The translations under genes were made by a program, and so were the position numbers. The notes under the pieces are model-generated. The model made no database searches. It worked only from the letters and a program-made list of their open reading frames with translations, and had not been told where the DNA came from. From Burkholderiaceae bacterium (GTDB lineage: Bacteria > Pseudomonadota > Gammaproteobacteria > Burkholderiales > Burkholderiaceae_A), in contig JAGYKN010000008.1 in NCBI GenBank assembly GCA_018401615.1, forward strand, positions 1 to 64,000: a stretch of 64,000 bases of DNA, given 5' to 3'. Shown here in pieces: positions 1 to 8,734 of this stretch; position 1 is the stretch's first letter; each line of letters starts with the position of its first letter.

Positions 1-190
1 GCTAACCTGTGTCACGGGTGGCATCGGCATCCTGCTCACCGGCACGGTTGTAGACAACTGGTACCTCTGGGCCGTCAAGCATCATGTGGCGCCAGCCTAC
101 CCCGCCATCTGGGGACCAGTCCTAGACCCACTTGCCCTTCCAGCTGTGGCACCATCTGCAGCCATGTCCACCCTCGCCCCTGCCCAATAA
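1..190 (+). CDS. pufM: Photosynthetic reaction centre M subunit, C-terminal fragment
   Basis: Open from the left edge; the reading frame with codons from base 2 gives about 62 residues before TAA at 188-190. The visible part contains [14 protein letters not shown] followed by YLWAVKHH, matching the last transmembrane helix and C-terminus of PufM, the membrane subunit that binds the quinone, iron and half of the special pair of the type-2 reaction centre. A proline/alanine-rich tail follows. It lies 11 bases upstream of pufC, the usual pufLMC order. The rest of puf (pufB, pufA, pufL) should lie left of the window. Identification rests on a short stretch plus context. Confidence 0.85.
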   Translation, partial: LTCVTGGIGILLTGTVVDNWYLWAVKHHVAPAYPAIWGPVLDPLALPAVAPSAAMSTLAPAQ

Positions 191-201
191 AGGAGCCTCT
201 T

Positions 202-1248
202 ATGTTCTCTTCAAAAGTAGCACGTGCGGCACTGGCTGGAATTGGCGTCTCGCTCCTGCTCACCGGATGTGAGCGTCCACCGGTCGATGCTGATCAGATC
301 GGTTATCGCGGCACCGGGATGGAGCAGGTCGTCAATCCGCGAACCGAGGCCAAGCTCGTCTCACTCAATCAGGCGCCCACTGCCCTGCCGCCTGCCGAGC
401 CTGGTGGGCCATTGGCAAAGGATGTCTATAAGAATGTCCAGGTCCTTGGCAACCTAACGGTCAATGAGTTCAACCGCCTCATGGTGGCCATGACCGCCTG
501 GGTCTCTCCGGAGCAGGGCTGCGCCTACTGCCACAATGTTGCGAACTTCGCAGAAGACGGCCTCTACACGAAGATTGTCGCGCGTCGCATGACCCAGATG
601 ACGCAGACCATCAACGGCAAGTGGCAGTCTCACGTGGGCAACACGGGTGTGACCTGCTACACCTGCCATCGCGGCCAGAACCTGCCCACCCAACGTTGGT
701 TCACCGAGCCCGATGCCAAGATTGCAGGACGTCTGCTTGGAGATGATGCCGGTCAGAATCGGGCGGGGGTGGAGGCAACTGCGAACTCATCCCTTCCCTA
801 CGACCCGTACACATCCTTCTTGCTTCAGGATAAAGAGATTCGCATGGCGGGCACCACGGCCCTGCCAACCGGGAATCGCCAGTCCATCAAGCAGACCGAG
901 TGGACATATGCCCTCATGATGCACATGTCTGATGGCCTTGGGGTGAATTGCACCTATTGCCACAATACGCGTGCCATGCACGATTGGTCGCAGAGCCCGC
1001 CCCAGCGGGTCACGGCCTGGTATGGCATTCGAATGGTTCGGGAGGTCAACAACGAATACATTGCGGGTCTCGCGCCCATCCATCCGCCCAACCGACTCGG
1101 CCCAACCGGCGACATCTCCAAGGTCAACTGTGCGACCTGCCATCAGGGCGTGAACAAGCCCCTCTACGGCGCACAAATGCTCGCAAGTCATCCGGAGCTC
1201 GCTGGTGGAAGCGGTGGGTCGCTCGCGAGTGCACTCGTCAAGAAATAA
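202..1248 (+). CDS. pufC: Reaction-centre tetraheme cytochrome c subunit PufC
   Basis: 348 residues. An N-terminal signal peptide ends in a lipobox (LLTGC, Cys23), so the mature protein is predicted to be a lipoprotein on the periplasmic side of the reaction centre. Four CXXCH heme motifs are visible: CAYCH (107-111), CYTCH (152-156), CTYCH (250-254) and CATCH (310-314), as expected for PufC, which re-reduces the photo-oxidised special pair using electrons from soluble cytochromes or HiPIP. The start is supported by an AAAGGAG element 7-8 bases upstream. It is the last gene of the puf operon and is followed by a hairpin terminator before the convergent tspO gene. Confidence 0.96.
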   Translation: MFSSKVARAALAGIGVSLLLTGCERPPVDADQIGYRGTGMEQVVNPRTEAKLVSLNQAPTALPPAEPGGPLAKDVYKNVQVLGNLTVNEFNRLMVAMTAWVSPEQGCAYCHNVANFAEDGLYTKIVARRMTQMTQTINGKWQSHVGNTGVTCYTCHRGQNLPTQRWFTEPDAKIAGRLLGDDAGQNRAGVEATANSSLPYDPYTSFLLQDKEIRMAGTTALPTGNRQSIKQTEWTYALMMHMSDGLGVNCTYCHNTRAMHDWSQSPPQRVTAWYGIRMVREVNNEYIAGLAPIHPPNRLGPTGDISKVNCATCHQGVNKPLYGAQMLASHPELAGGSGGSLASALVKK

Positions 1249-1255
1249 GAATGAA

Positions 1256-1287
1256 GGGGGGCCTTTAAGCCGGGCCTTCCCTCCTTT
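1256..1287 (+). terminator. Probable Rho-independent terminator of the puf operon
   Basis: An eight-pair stem, GGGGGGCC with GGCCTTCC (two G-U pairs), around a nine-base loop is followed by CTCCTTTT. It sits just after the pufC stop and right at the end of the convergent tspO gene. The stem is imperfect, so confidence is moderate. Confidence 0.55.
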
Positions 1288-1766
1288 TAGTTGAGAACGA
1301 CGACCCCAAGGTTGATGGCTGCGGCAAGGGTCACCCAGATCAGATACGGCCAGAGCAACTTTGCGGCCTTGGGGGCGTAGGCCTGCTTGTGCAGGATCAG
1401 CATCAAGACAGAGGCCCAGAGCAACGGCACCTCTAGGAGGGCAAGACCGGGGCGCTGAAGAAGAAAGAACAAGAGGCTCCAGCCAAGGTTAAACACCGCA
1501 TTGGCGACCCACAACCAGATGAGTTGCCGGCGGCGACTCACCTGGCCCTCACTGGCAGCCCAGCCGAGGGCACCAGACCATGCCATCAGGCCAAACAGGA
1601 TTGTCCAGGCGGGGCCAAAGGCCCAGTCAGGCGGCTTGAACCAAGGCTGCTCAAGGCCAAAGTACCAGTCGTCTAGGATGGTGAGCGATCCGCCAGCACC
1701 CGCCACAGCGATGGCGAGGAGGGCGGCAATGAGGAGTTGTTTTCTGCTGGCCTGTGGTGATGTCAT
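1287..1766 (-). CDS. tspO: TspO/MBR family tryptophan-rich sensory protein
   Basis: 159 residues, the typical length of bacterial TspO (also called CrtK). Motifs include EQPWFKPPDWAFGPAW and FGLMAWSGALGW, with five hydrophobic segments and many tryptophans, as in this family of porphyrin/cholesterol-binding membrane proteins. In phototrophic proteobacteria TspO modulates pigment-gene expression in response to oxygen, probably by affecting tetrapyrrole export or breakdown. It overlaps the bchP stop by four bases (ATGA), so it is the last gene of a leftward bchG-bch2-bchP-tspO unit. Direct involvement in pigment regulation here is inferred from family and location. Confidence 0.93.
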   Translation of the reverse strand: MTSPQASRKQLLIAALLAIAVAGAGGSLTILDDWYFGLEQPWFKPPDWAFGPAWTILFGLMAWSGALGWAASEGQVSRRRQLIWLWVANAVFNLGWSLLFFLLQRPGLALLEVPLLWASVLMLILHKQAYAPKAAKLLWPYLIWVTLAAAINLGVVVLN

Positions 1767-2975
1767 GCGCGAACAAAGCCAAGCAGGTGCGCGACATCTT
1801 TGAGGAAAATCCGAAGGTGGGCCATGGGCTTGCGGCGGACCAGTCGCTTGTTCATATAAGACTCAAATGTGATTTGTTGTACGTCTTTGTCTTTGCAGAT
1901 TTTAACGAATTGTTCCCGGCGCTTGTCGCTGCCGTACCAGAATCGTTGGAGCAGGCCCAGGACCCAGAAGACCCGGCCATGCTCTTTCATGAAGCGCCTG
2001 CGCGCACTGGCCAGTGCCTTTGGCCGATTGGTCTGAAGGGCCTCCTCGACTGCATCGGCAGCAAGCCGGCCACCAAGCATCGCGTAGTAGATTCCATAAA
2101 ACTTCACCAGCCACCACGCCGGCAGCATCTCCCGCCAGAATGATTTGTCGGCCGTTGTCCCATATTGGGAGTGGCTTGAGGGGAATCGGTGCCCCCTCCT
2201 GTCGGATGGTCTCTGCGCCCGAGAGGCCGGCCATGGCCCTTAATGCGGTCGTGGCGGTGCGCAGCGAGAAGCCCTTGTCCATGCTGCCCGTGCCCACACT
2301 AAGGTGGTCTCCATGGGGGAAGACCCAGCCGTAGAAGTCTGGTGAGATGGTGCCGTTATAGATGACATCGCATCGGATGGGGTCGTAATCGATTCCCTGG
2401 TTGCGGCAGACAATTGGGTCTGGCGTTTTAAGGATCTCGTGATACGCATAGACAAAGCGGCCTTCGCCTGACCTTGGGATGTGGCGTTGGGCAATCTTGG
2501 AGCGGGCCCCATCGGCCCCAATGATGTAGCGGGCTCGAACCTCATGGGGATGTCCCTCATGGGCCTCAGATGGGGTGGCGTTCAGGGAGATTCTTGTGTA
2601 TCCGTCTGCATCTGCCGCATCGACAAGGCTTGAGAACTGCCCGGAGAAACGTTCGGCGCCGTTGGAGGCAGCCCGCTCGCGCAGCCATTCATCGAAGTGC
2701 TCGCGATCAACCATGCCAACAAAGCCATTTTCAATGGGGATGTCCACCTTCTTGTCTGTGGGAGAGACCATCCGCGCGCAGGCAATCTTTGCCGTCAGGA
2801 GCTCGTCTGGTATCTCAAAGTCAAGGATGGCCCGAGGCGGAATGGCGCCGCCACAGGGCTTGATCCGACCGGCCCGATCGACGAGCAGCACACGATGCCC
2901 TCGGCGTGCAAGGTCATCGGCGGCAGTGGCACCAGCAGGGCCTCCTCCAATCACAACAACATCGTAGTCAGACAT
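1763..2975 (-). CDS. bchP: Geranylgeranyl reductase BchP, interrupted by a frameshift
   Basis: Start chosen at 2975: AAGGAG lies 8 bases upstream and the protein begins MSDYDVVVIGGGPAGATAAD, a classic FAD-binding GxGxxG fold; the longer reading from 3068 runs into bch2. BchP reduces the geranylgeranyl tail of bacteriochlorophyll a to phytyl. The N-terminal frame is good to AGDAAGVVA near 2115. The family then has a PASGEG-type flavin motif followed by GIYYAM; here GIYYAMLGGRLAADAVEEAL and the rest of the C-terminus (to 1763) continue in another frame. Removing one base (for example from the T run near 2099-2102) or adding two restores the frame. This is either a real lesion or an assembly indel. 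Confidence 0.85.
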
Positions 2976-4320
2976 GGCAGGCCTCTCCTTCGGGGGTTTG
3001 CGCGGGTATTGAAGACGGGGTGGCCTGTTCCCTGGGAATGCTGCGTGCGAGTTGGGCGGCCACCACAAAGAGCATTGCTTCTAACAAAAAGACGAATCCG
3101 TAGGCGGTCCCGAGGTCGTTGACCACAAGCCGTGCGAGGTCAGATAGCCCCGTTCCAAGGAGGCCACCAAGGCCAAATGCGATGGCCTGTGCGGCACCCC
3201 AGATGCCCATGCGTGTGCCCTCTCGGCTGCCTGCGCCCTCGCTGGCAAGGCGCATCATGGAGGCAATGGCGGCAATTGAGAAAGCGCCGTTGGCGGCACC
3301 GAGCAGAAAGACGTTGGCCTTGAGTGGCCAGGCTGGGGAAAATTGGCCGGCAAGCGTGAGCCCGAGGAGGGCCAGGCCCGAGACCAGGCATCCTGAGACG
3401 GTCCAGAAGGTGAGGGAACCAAGGCGTCGGCCAAAGAGGCGGCCGCTGCCCGCAGCCGCCACGATGAGCATGCCGCAGAGCACGCCAGCATGCTGCAGGC
3501 CTGATAACTGGGTGGTGGCCCCGGGTGTCATGCCAAATACATGGCCAGCAAAGGGCTCGAGGATGAGGTCCTGCGCGCTAAAGGCCAGCATGGAGATGGC
3601 CACAAACCAGGTGAACTGCCGAGTCGATGGTTCGCGCAAGACCTCACCAAGGGCATCTCGGAATCGAACCTTGGGTGTGATGTCAATGGCGGCCTCGGGC
3701 TGCGGTTGGCCCATTTGGGAGGGCCGTTTCTCAAGGCCCAGCAGGGTCACCGCTGTGATGAGGCTTGCCAGCAGGGTCACGCCGGTGGCCACTGCCACGA
3801 GGCGCTCGGGTGAGAAGGGATCGAGCAACTTACCAGCCACCCCCGCGGTGATCGCAAAGCCGGCGATCATCATCATCCAGACCAGCGTGGCAGCGCCGGC
3901 TCGTCGTTGGGCGGAGGTTCGCTTGGCCAGGAGGGTTAGAACAGATGTGCCGCAGGCGCTCACCCCGACGCCAATGAGCAGAAATCCCAGGGTCACCACC
4001 ATCAAGCCAGTGCCGTGTGCGCTTGCAATCGCGGCTGTTCCCCAGGCCGCCAGCCAGCCGCCAAGGCTCAGCAGCAGCATGCCGCCGAGAATCCAGGGGG
4101 AGCACCAGCCGGACGTGTCTGCACCAAAGCCCATGCGCGGGCGCAGCAGCTGCACGAGGTAGTGCATGGCCACCAGAAGCCCCGGGATGACGGCAGCCAG
4201 GCCGAGTTCCACGACGAGGATGCGGTTTAAGGTGGAGGTGGCCAACACCACAACGCCACCAATACAGGCCTGAATCAGCCCAAGCCTGGCGATCGAGAGC
4301 CAGCCAAAAGTCGGGCTCAT
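2968..4320 (-). CDS. PucC/LhaA-family transporter-like protein (bch2/ORF428 type)
   Basis: 450 residues, about 12 hydrophobic segments, beginning near SIARLGLIQACIGGVVVLAT and containing STLNRILVVELGLAAVIPG, the signature start of the BCH2/PucC branch of the major facilitator superfamily. Members lie between bchG and bchP in many photosynthesis clusters (orf428) and are thought to help deliver bacteriochlorophyll or assemble light-harvesting complexes. It overlaps the bchG stop by four bases (ATGA) and its own stop overlaps the bchP start region, so it is translationally coupled to both. The paralogue lhaA lies at 22030-23460. Substrate and exact role are not established. Confidence 0.9.
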   Translation of the reverse strand: MSPTFGWLSIARLGLIQACIGGVVVLATSTLNRILVVELGLAAVIPGLLVAMHYLVQLLRPRMGFGADTSGWCSPWILGGMLLLSLGGWLAAWGTAAIASAHGTGLMVVTLGFLLIGVGVSACGTSVLTLLAKRTSAQRRAGAATLVWMMMIAGFAITAGVAGKLLDPFSPERLVAVATGVTLLASLITAVTLLGLEKRPSQMGQPQPEAAIDITPKVRFRDALGEVLREPSTRQFTWFVAISMLAFSAQDLILEPFAGHVFGMTPGATTQLSGLQHAGVLCGMLIVAAAGSGRLFGRRLGSLTFWTVSGCLVSGLALLGLTLAGQFSPAWPLKANVFLLGAANGAFSIAAIASMMRLASEGAGSREGTRMGIWGAAQAIAFGLGGLLGTGLSDLARLVVNDLGTAYGFVFLLEAMLFVVAAQLARSIPREQATPSSIPAQTPEGEACHV

Positions 4321-5210
4321 GGGCCGACCTCCAGCCCCCGCAGGGCGAATGCGCTGATCATCATGCCGCTCACATAGAGGGGGATGCCAACCCCACTGTA
4401 AAAGAGCGCGCGCTCAATTGGGGCCACCAGAAACCGGCGCATGAGCAGGAGTTGCAAGACAACAAGCACCGCCACGGCCAGTGCGTGGATCGGGGCACCC
4501 CACCACATGAGCAGGCCCACCACGCAGACTTGAGGGATGGTCATGGCCCAGCAGGCCAGTCGGGCCGCGGCATCGGCTCCGAGTTGCACCGGAAGAGAAC
4601 GGACGCCCATCTGCTGGTCACCGCGTATGGATTTAAAGTCATTGAGGGTCATGATGCCGTGGGCACCAAGGCTATAGAGAACCGCCAAGACAACGCTCCT
4701 TGCCTCTGGCATGGCGCCGCCCGCCATGACTGCAGCGCCGGTGATCCAGGCCAGGCCCTCATAGGACACCCCACAGGCCAGATTTCCCCACCAGCCATTC
4801 TGTTTAAGGCGCACAGGCGGCATGGAGTAGGCCCAGGCCAGCAGCAGGCCGACTGCAGCTGCCGCAAAGCCCCAGGGGCCCAGCAGGCTTGCAACGGCCA
4901 GGGAGAGGATGGTCCAGATGATGGCGATGTAGAGACCCCACCGGCCGGGGATGCGCCCCGACGGGATGGGCCGGCCGGGCTCATTGATGGCATCGACGTG
5001 GCGATCGAACCAGTCGTTGACCGCCTGACTCGTGGCGCAGACCATTGGCCCGGCCAGAAAGACACCAATTGCAATGAGCAACCAGTTCTCGCCCAGGGCG
5101 ACTCCGGAGGCAATCACGCCACAGGAAAAGGCCCACATTGGCGGGAACCAGGTAATCGGCTTGAGGAGTTCCGTGATTGCAAGGAACGGTGGGCGAACAA
5201 TCACACTCAT
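4317..5210 (-). CDS. bchG: Bacteriochlorophyll synthase (UbiA prenyltransferase)
   Basis: 297 residues, polytopic membrane protein. It carries the UbiA-family aspartate-rich motif within NDWFDRHVDAINEPGRPIPSG, diagnostic of BchG/ChlG, and a second acidic region, NDFKSIRGD. It esterifies bacteriochlorophyllide a with geranylgeranyl diphosphate, the step before BchP. It is the first gene of the leftward bchG-bch2-bchP-tspO unit and is divergent from crtI across a 72-base region with PpsR-like half-sites. The residue before the ring-binding motif was not used to separate BchG from ChlG; the operon makes BchG certain. Confidence 0.95.
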   Translation of the reverse strand: MSVIVRPPFLAITELLKPITWFPPMWAFSCGVIASGVALGENWLLIAIGVFLAGPMVCATSQAVNDWFDRHVDAINEPGRPIPSGRIPGRWGLYIAIIWTILSLAVASLLGPWGFAAAAVGLLLAWAYSMPPVRLKQNGWWGNLACGVSYEGLAWITGAAVMAGGAMPEARSVVLAVLYSLGAHGIMTLNDFKSIRGDQQMGVRSLPVQLGADAAARLACWAMTIPQVCVVGLLMWWGAPIHALAVAVLVVLQLLLMRRFLVAPIERALFYSGVGIPLYVSGMMISAFALRGLEVGP

Positions 5211-5226
5211 GCCCTGATTTTGGACT

Positions 5227-5257
5227 TGACAAATTGAATCGTCAATTGCAAGTTACA
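5227..5257. promoter_or_regulatory. PpsR/CrtJ-like sites in the bchG/crtI divergent promoter
   Basis: Two overlapping matches to the TGT-N12-ACA operator: a weak TGA-N12-TCA at 5227-5244 and CGT-N12-ACA at 5240-5257 with CAATT/AAGTT interior. A TTGACA (-35-like) lies at 5226-5231. PpsR is encoded nearby (10914-12323) and normally represses bch and crt genes under oxygen, so control of both bchG and crtI is plausible. Neither match is perfect. Confidence 0.5.
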
Positions 5258-5282
5258 GCTTCTAGGGGAGAACAGAGCTGCC

Positions 5283-6806
5283 ATGACACGTCCGTTTCCG
5301 GATCAAGGCCTGCCGAGCGCAATTGTGATCGGCAGTGGATTTGGTGGTCTTGCCGCAGCCATTCGGCTGGCGGTCAAGGGATACCGGGTCACCGTGCTTG
5401 AACGTCTCGATCAACCTGGCGGCCGGGCCAGTGTCTTCGAACAAGACGGCTTTACCTTCGATGCTGGCCCCACCATCATCACGGCCCCATTCCTGCTCGA
5501 GGAACTCTGGACCATCTGTGGCGAGAAGATGGCCGGAGATGTCGATCTAAGGCGGATGTCGCCGTTTTACCGCATCCGATTCGATGACGGATCTCATTTC
5601 GATTATCACGGAGAGAGCCAGCAGATGCGGGCCGAAGTGGCGCGCCTCTCGCCAGATGATGTCGCGGGCTACGACGCCTTCATGAAGGATGCCGACCTCT
5701 GCTACCAGCTTGGCTATGTCGACCTTGGCACCGTCCCCTTCGAGACCCTTGGTTCTCTGTTTGCCGCCATGCCGGCCATGGTTCAGATGCGTGCCTGGAA
5801 GAGCATTTATCAGATGGCCAAGCGCCATTTTAAAAGCCCGAAACTCCAGCAGGTCTTTAGCTTTCATCCCCTCCTGATTGGCGGAAACCCACTCAAGGTC
5901 ACCAAGGTCTACAGCCTGATCCTCTCTCTCGAGCGGCAATTTGGGGTGCATTCCGCAATGGGCGGCACCGGGGCGGTTGTGGCTGCAATGGTGCGCCTGC
6001 TCGAGCGCCAGGGCGGGGCGATCCGGTATGGGGCAGATGTGCGACAGATCCTCAGCAAGGCTGGCCGCGTCACCGGGGTGGAACTCCAGTCGGGCCAACA
6101 GATCGAGGCCGACCTCGTGGTCTCCAACGCCGATGCCGCCTGGACCTATCAACAGGCCATGTCGAACCAGCCCAGGCGCGTCTGGACGGATCGCAAGCTG
6201 GCCAAGACCCATTATTCAATGAGCCTCTTCGTCTGGTATTTCGGCACCAAGAGGGTCTACGACGACATCCCACACCACATGATTCTGCTGGGGCCTCGCT
6301 ACGAGGGATTGCTGCGCGACATCTTTGAACACAAGCGCCTGAGCGACGACTTTAGCCTCTACCTGCATCGGCCAACTGCAACAGATCCATCGTTGGCCCC
6401 GCCAGACCACGATGCCTTCTATGTCTTGTCGCCAGTGCCTCATCAAGACTCAGGAATCGACTGGTCTGTCCAGGCTGAGCCGTATCGCCAGCGAATCGAG
6501 GCCTACCTTGAGGCCTCGGTTCTGCCTGGCCTTGGCGCAAGCATCGTCACTTCCAAATGCATGACGCCCGATGACTTCGCCACCCGGTACCTGGCCCACA
6601 AGGGCGCTGCCTTTGGGCTCGAGCCCATCCTCCTGCAGAGCGCCTGGTTTCGCCCGCACAACCGCAGCGAAGAACTTCAGGGCCTGTTCATGGTCGGGGC
6701 GAGCACCCACCCGGGCGCGGGCATCCCCGGTGTGCTGACTTCTGCCAAGGCGCTCGACACCCTCATTCCAACAGCCGCACATCGGCACCTCACAGGAGTC
6801 GCCTAA
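5283..6806 (+). CDS. crtI: Phytoene desaturase CrtI
   Basis: 507 residues, normal for the family. The N-terminus carries the dinucleotide-binding motif IGSGFGGLAAAIRLA followed by VTVLERLDQPGGRAS, and the C-terminus has the second flavin signature around LFMVGASTHPGAGIPGVL. CrtI introduces double bonds into phytoene to give neurosporene or lycopene in the cytoplasmic membrane. The ATG has GGGGAGAAC upstream at the right distance. crtB follows one base later, so crtI and crtB are co-transcribed. Because crtC, crtD and crtA follow, the three-step product neurosporene is the expected intermediate; desaturation number cannot be read from sequence. Confidence 0.96.
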   Translation: MTRPFPDQGLPSAIVIGSGFGGLAAAIRLAVKGYRVTVLERLDQPGGRASVFEQDGFTFDAGPTIITAPFLLEELWTICGEKMAGDVDLRRMSPFYRIRFDDGSHFDYHGESQQMRAEVARLSPDDVAGYDAFMKDADLCYQLGYVDLGTVPFETLGSLFAAMPAMVQMRAWKSIYQMAKRHFKSPKLQQVFSFHPLLIGGNPLKVTKVYSLILSLERQFGVHSAMGGTGAVVAAMVRLLERQGGAIRYGADVRQILSKAGRVTGVELQSGQQIEADLVVSNADAAWTYQQAMSNQPRRVWTDRKLAKTHYSMSLFVWYFGTKRVYDDIPHHMILLGPRYEGLLRDIFEHKRLSDDFSLYLHRPTATDPSLAPPDHDAFYVLSPVPHQDSGIDWSVQAEPYRQRIEAYLEASVLPGLGASIVTSKCMTPDDFATRYLAHKGAAFGLEPILLQSAWFRPHNRSEELQGLFMVGASTHPGAGIPGVLTSAKALDTLIPTAAHRHLTGVA

Positions 6807-6807
6807 C

Positions 6808-7851
6808 ATGACCAACCAAGCCCTCATGCGGCAAGGCTCAAAGTCGTTCTTCGCAGCCTCACGTCTGCTGCCGTCTCGCTTTCAGCAGGCGGCCGTCGAC
6901 CTCTACGGATTTTGTCGGGTCACCGACGATGCGGTCGATGAATCCGGTGCCACGCCGCAGGTCATGGCCGAACTCCATCGCCGACTCGATGCAATCTATC
7001 GCGGCCGCCCAATGCCCATCCCCGAGGATGAATGCTTTGCCCAGGTCGTGACCACCCACCGTCTGCCCAAGGCCATTCCGCTCGCATTGCTCGAGGGCTT
7101 TGAGTGGGACGCACAGGGGCGCACCTACGAGACCCTCGATGACCTCTGCGACTACGGGGCACGGGTGGCTGGAACGGTTGGCGCCATGATGGCCCTGGTC
7201 ATGGGTGTGCGCGAGGCACGGCCCATGGCGCGGGCCTGCGAGCTTGGGGTGGCCATGCAACTCACCAACATTGCCCGCGATGTGGGCGAAGATGCCCGAA
7301 TGGGTCGGCTCTATCTGCCTCGGGCCTGGATGCGCGAGGAGGGCCTCGATCCCGACGCCTGGCTGGCTGCGCCGGCTCATGGCCCAGAGATCAAGCGTGT
7401 GGTGGCGCGGCTGCTTGCCGCAGCAGACCAGTTGTATCGAAAGGCCGAGGAGGGCATCTGGTTTCTTCCCCGCGGCTGTCGGCCGGCCATCCTTGCTGCT
7501 CGGCACATCTATGCAGACATCGGCCACGAGATTGGCCGGTCTGATTTCAATCCCATCGATCGACGCGCCGTTGTCGGCGGCCGTCAAAAGATCTGGCGAC
7601 TCATTCAGTCTCTACCGGCACTGATCCTTGCGCCCCGGCTTCCTCGGGGCCACAAGCCTCTGGCAGCCATCGAGTTTCTTGTCGAGGCCACTGGCATTAG
7701 CATGGCCCAGATTCGCCCACGCTCCGTGGCCGAGAAGGCCGGCTGGATGGTCGACCTCTTCATCACCGTGGAGTCTCGTCATCAGGAGATACGCGGCATG
7801 CGCCAGGGCAGCATGAGCCGCACGATTCTGGAGCGCAGCCGAGGGGCATAG
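6808..7851 (+). CDS. crtB: Phytoene synthase CrtB
   Basis: 347 residues. Both aspartate-rich prenyl-diphosphate motifs are present: DDAVDES near residue 39 and NIARDVGED near residue 155, with the family stretch RLYLPRAWM right after. It condenses two geranylgeranyl diphosphates to phytoene, the first committed carotenoid step. The start is one base after the crtI stop, with AGGAG in the end of crtI. The last 70 bases overlap the 3' end of the convergent crtC gene, a compact arrangement with possible antisense interference. Confidence 0.96.
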   Translation: MTNQALMRQGSKSFFAASRLLPSRFQQAAVDLYGFCRVTDDAVDESGATPQVMAELHRRLDAIYRGRPMPIPEDECFAQVVTTHRLPKAIPLALLEGFEWDAQGRTYETLDDLCDYGARVAGTVGAMMALVMGVREARPMARACELGVAMQLTNIARDVGEDARMGRLYLPRAWMREEGLDPDAWLAAPAHGPEIKRVVARLLAAADQLYRKAEEGIWFLPRGCRPAILAARHIYADIGHEIGRSDFNPIDRRAVVGGRQKIWRLIQSLPALILAPRLPRGHKPLAAIEFLVEATGISMAQIRPRSVAEKAGWMVDLFITVESRHQEIRGMRQGSMSRTILERSRGA

Positions 7852-8734
7852 AGGCTCTCGTGCATGGCCGTCACGCGCTCGCCCAGCAGGCTGGTGCGAA
7901 TCTCTGAGCGGGCATAAAAGGGCGTGTCCTCAAGGGTCTTAACGAGCCGCGGGCGACGCCCGTCTGCATCGATTCGAGTCGCCCGGCTCACGCCCCAGCC
8001 GCTTGACTTCAAGAGCAGGCGGTCGCTCACCTCGAAGGGCGCCACCGAGCCATCTGTCCCGAACCGCAGGGCCAGCAGCCGATCGGTGCCTCGAATGGGC
8101 TCGACATCGTAGAGCACGGCAGCGCTGCCATCTGAGAGGGGCGCCCGCAGCCAGTCCCACCGATGGAAGGCATTGGTCAGCGGTTCGTCACCCTCATTTG
8201 AATCAAGGTAACCGCTGCCCTGCCAACGCAGTTTTGGTGCATCGAGATCCACCTCAATGTGGGCCGACGGGGCCAGTGGGCCCCAGCGGTGGTGACCAGC
8301 CTCATCGAGCGGCGACTGGTGGGAAAAGAAGCGATCTGCCGACAGACGGACCTGGCCCCGAATGGGAAAGGGAATGGGCATGCCGCGCTCTTGAATGTTG
8401 ATCACCAGCTGCCGACCATCCCAGCTCAACTGGCTCTGCTTGATCTGAAACACGGTGCGAGACCGAGACACCGAGTTTGCTCCCCGCTCTGTCATGGCCC
8501 AGCGTTTCTGACCGGGGCTGTAGATGGCAACATTAAGGGCACAGTGGTCGTCTGCTGCGACTGGTCTGCCGCGTCGAAGACCGCCTGCCTGCGCCCAGTG
8601 GTAGTAGGGCGAGAAGACGCTCCCCACGAAGGCAATCAGGGTGATGCCGTGCTCACCGCAGTCGCTCAGGCCGTCGACATACCACCAGAGATAACCACCC
8701 GATGGGACCGCCTGGTCGAATCGAGGTGTGCCAT
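7782..8734 (-). CDS. crtC: Hydroxyneurosporene synthase CrtC, start unresolved
   Basis: CrtC adds water across the terminal double bond of neurosporene/lycopene (1,2-hydratase). The clear family sequence begins at TPRFDQAVPSGGYLWWYVDG and continues ITLIAFVGSVFSPYYHWAQ to the stop at 7782, about 310 residues. The frame stays open upstream to an ATG at 8942 deep inside crtD, but that extension is unlike CrtC. Between 8942 and the conserved region there is no in-frame ATG, GTG or TTG. An ATG at 8734 lies where the start is expected but in the crtD frame; one extra base between it and about 8727 would join it to crtC. The coordinate given assumes that start. crtC overlaps the end of crtD. Confidence 0.8.

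Noticed and set aside
3119-4162. 347-codon plus-strand frame inside the bch2-type gene
   Set aside because: Arg/Pro-rich shadow of the GC-rich minus-strand gene; no family resemblance, no ribosome site.
4452-5237. 261-codon plus-strand frame across bchG
   Set aside because: Antisense shadow of bchG; low-complexity composition.
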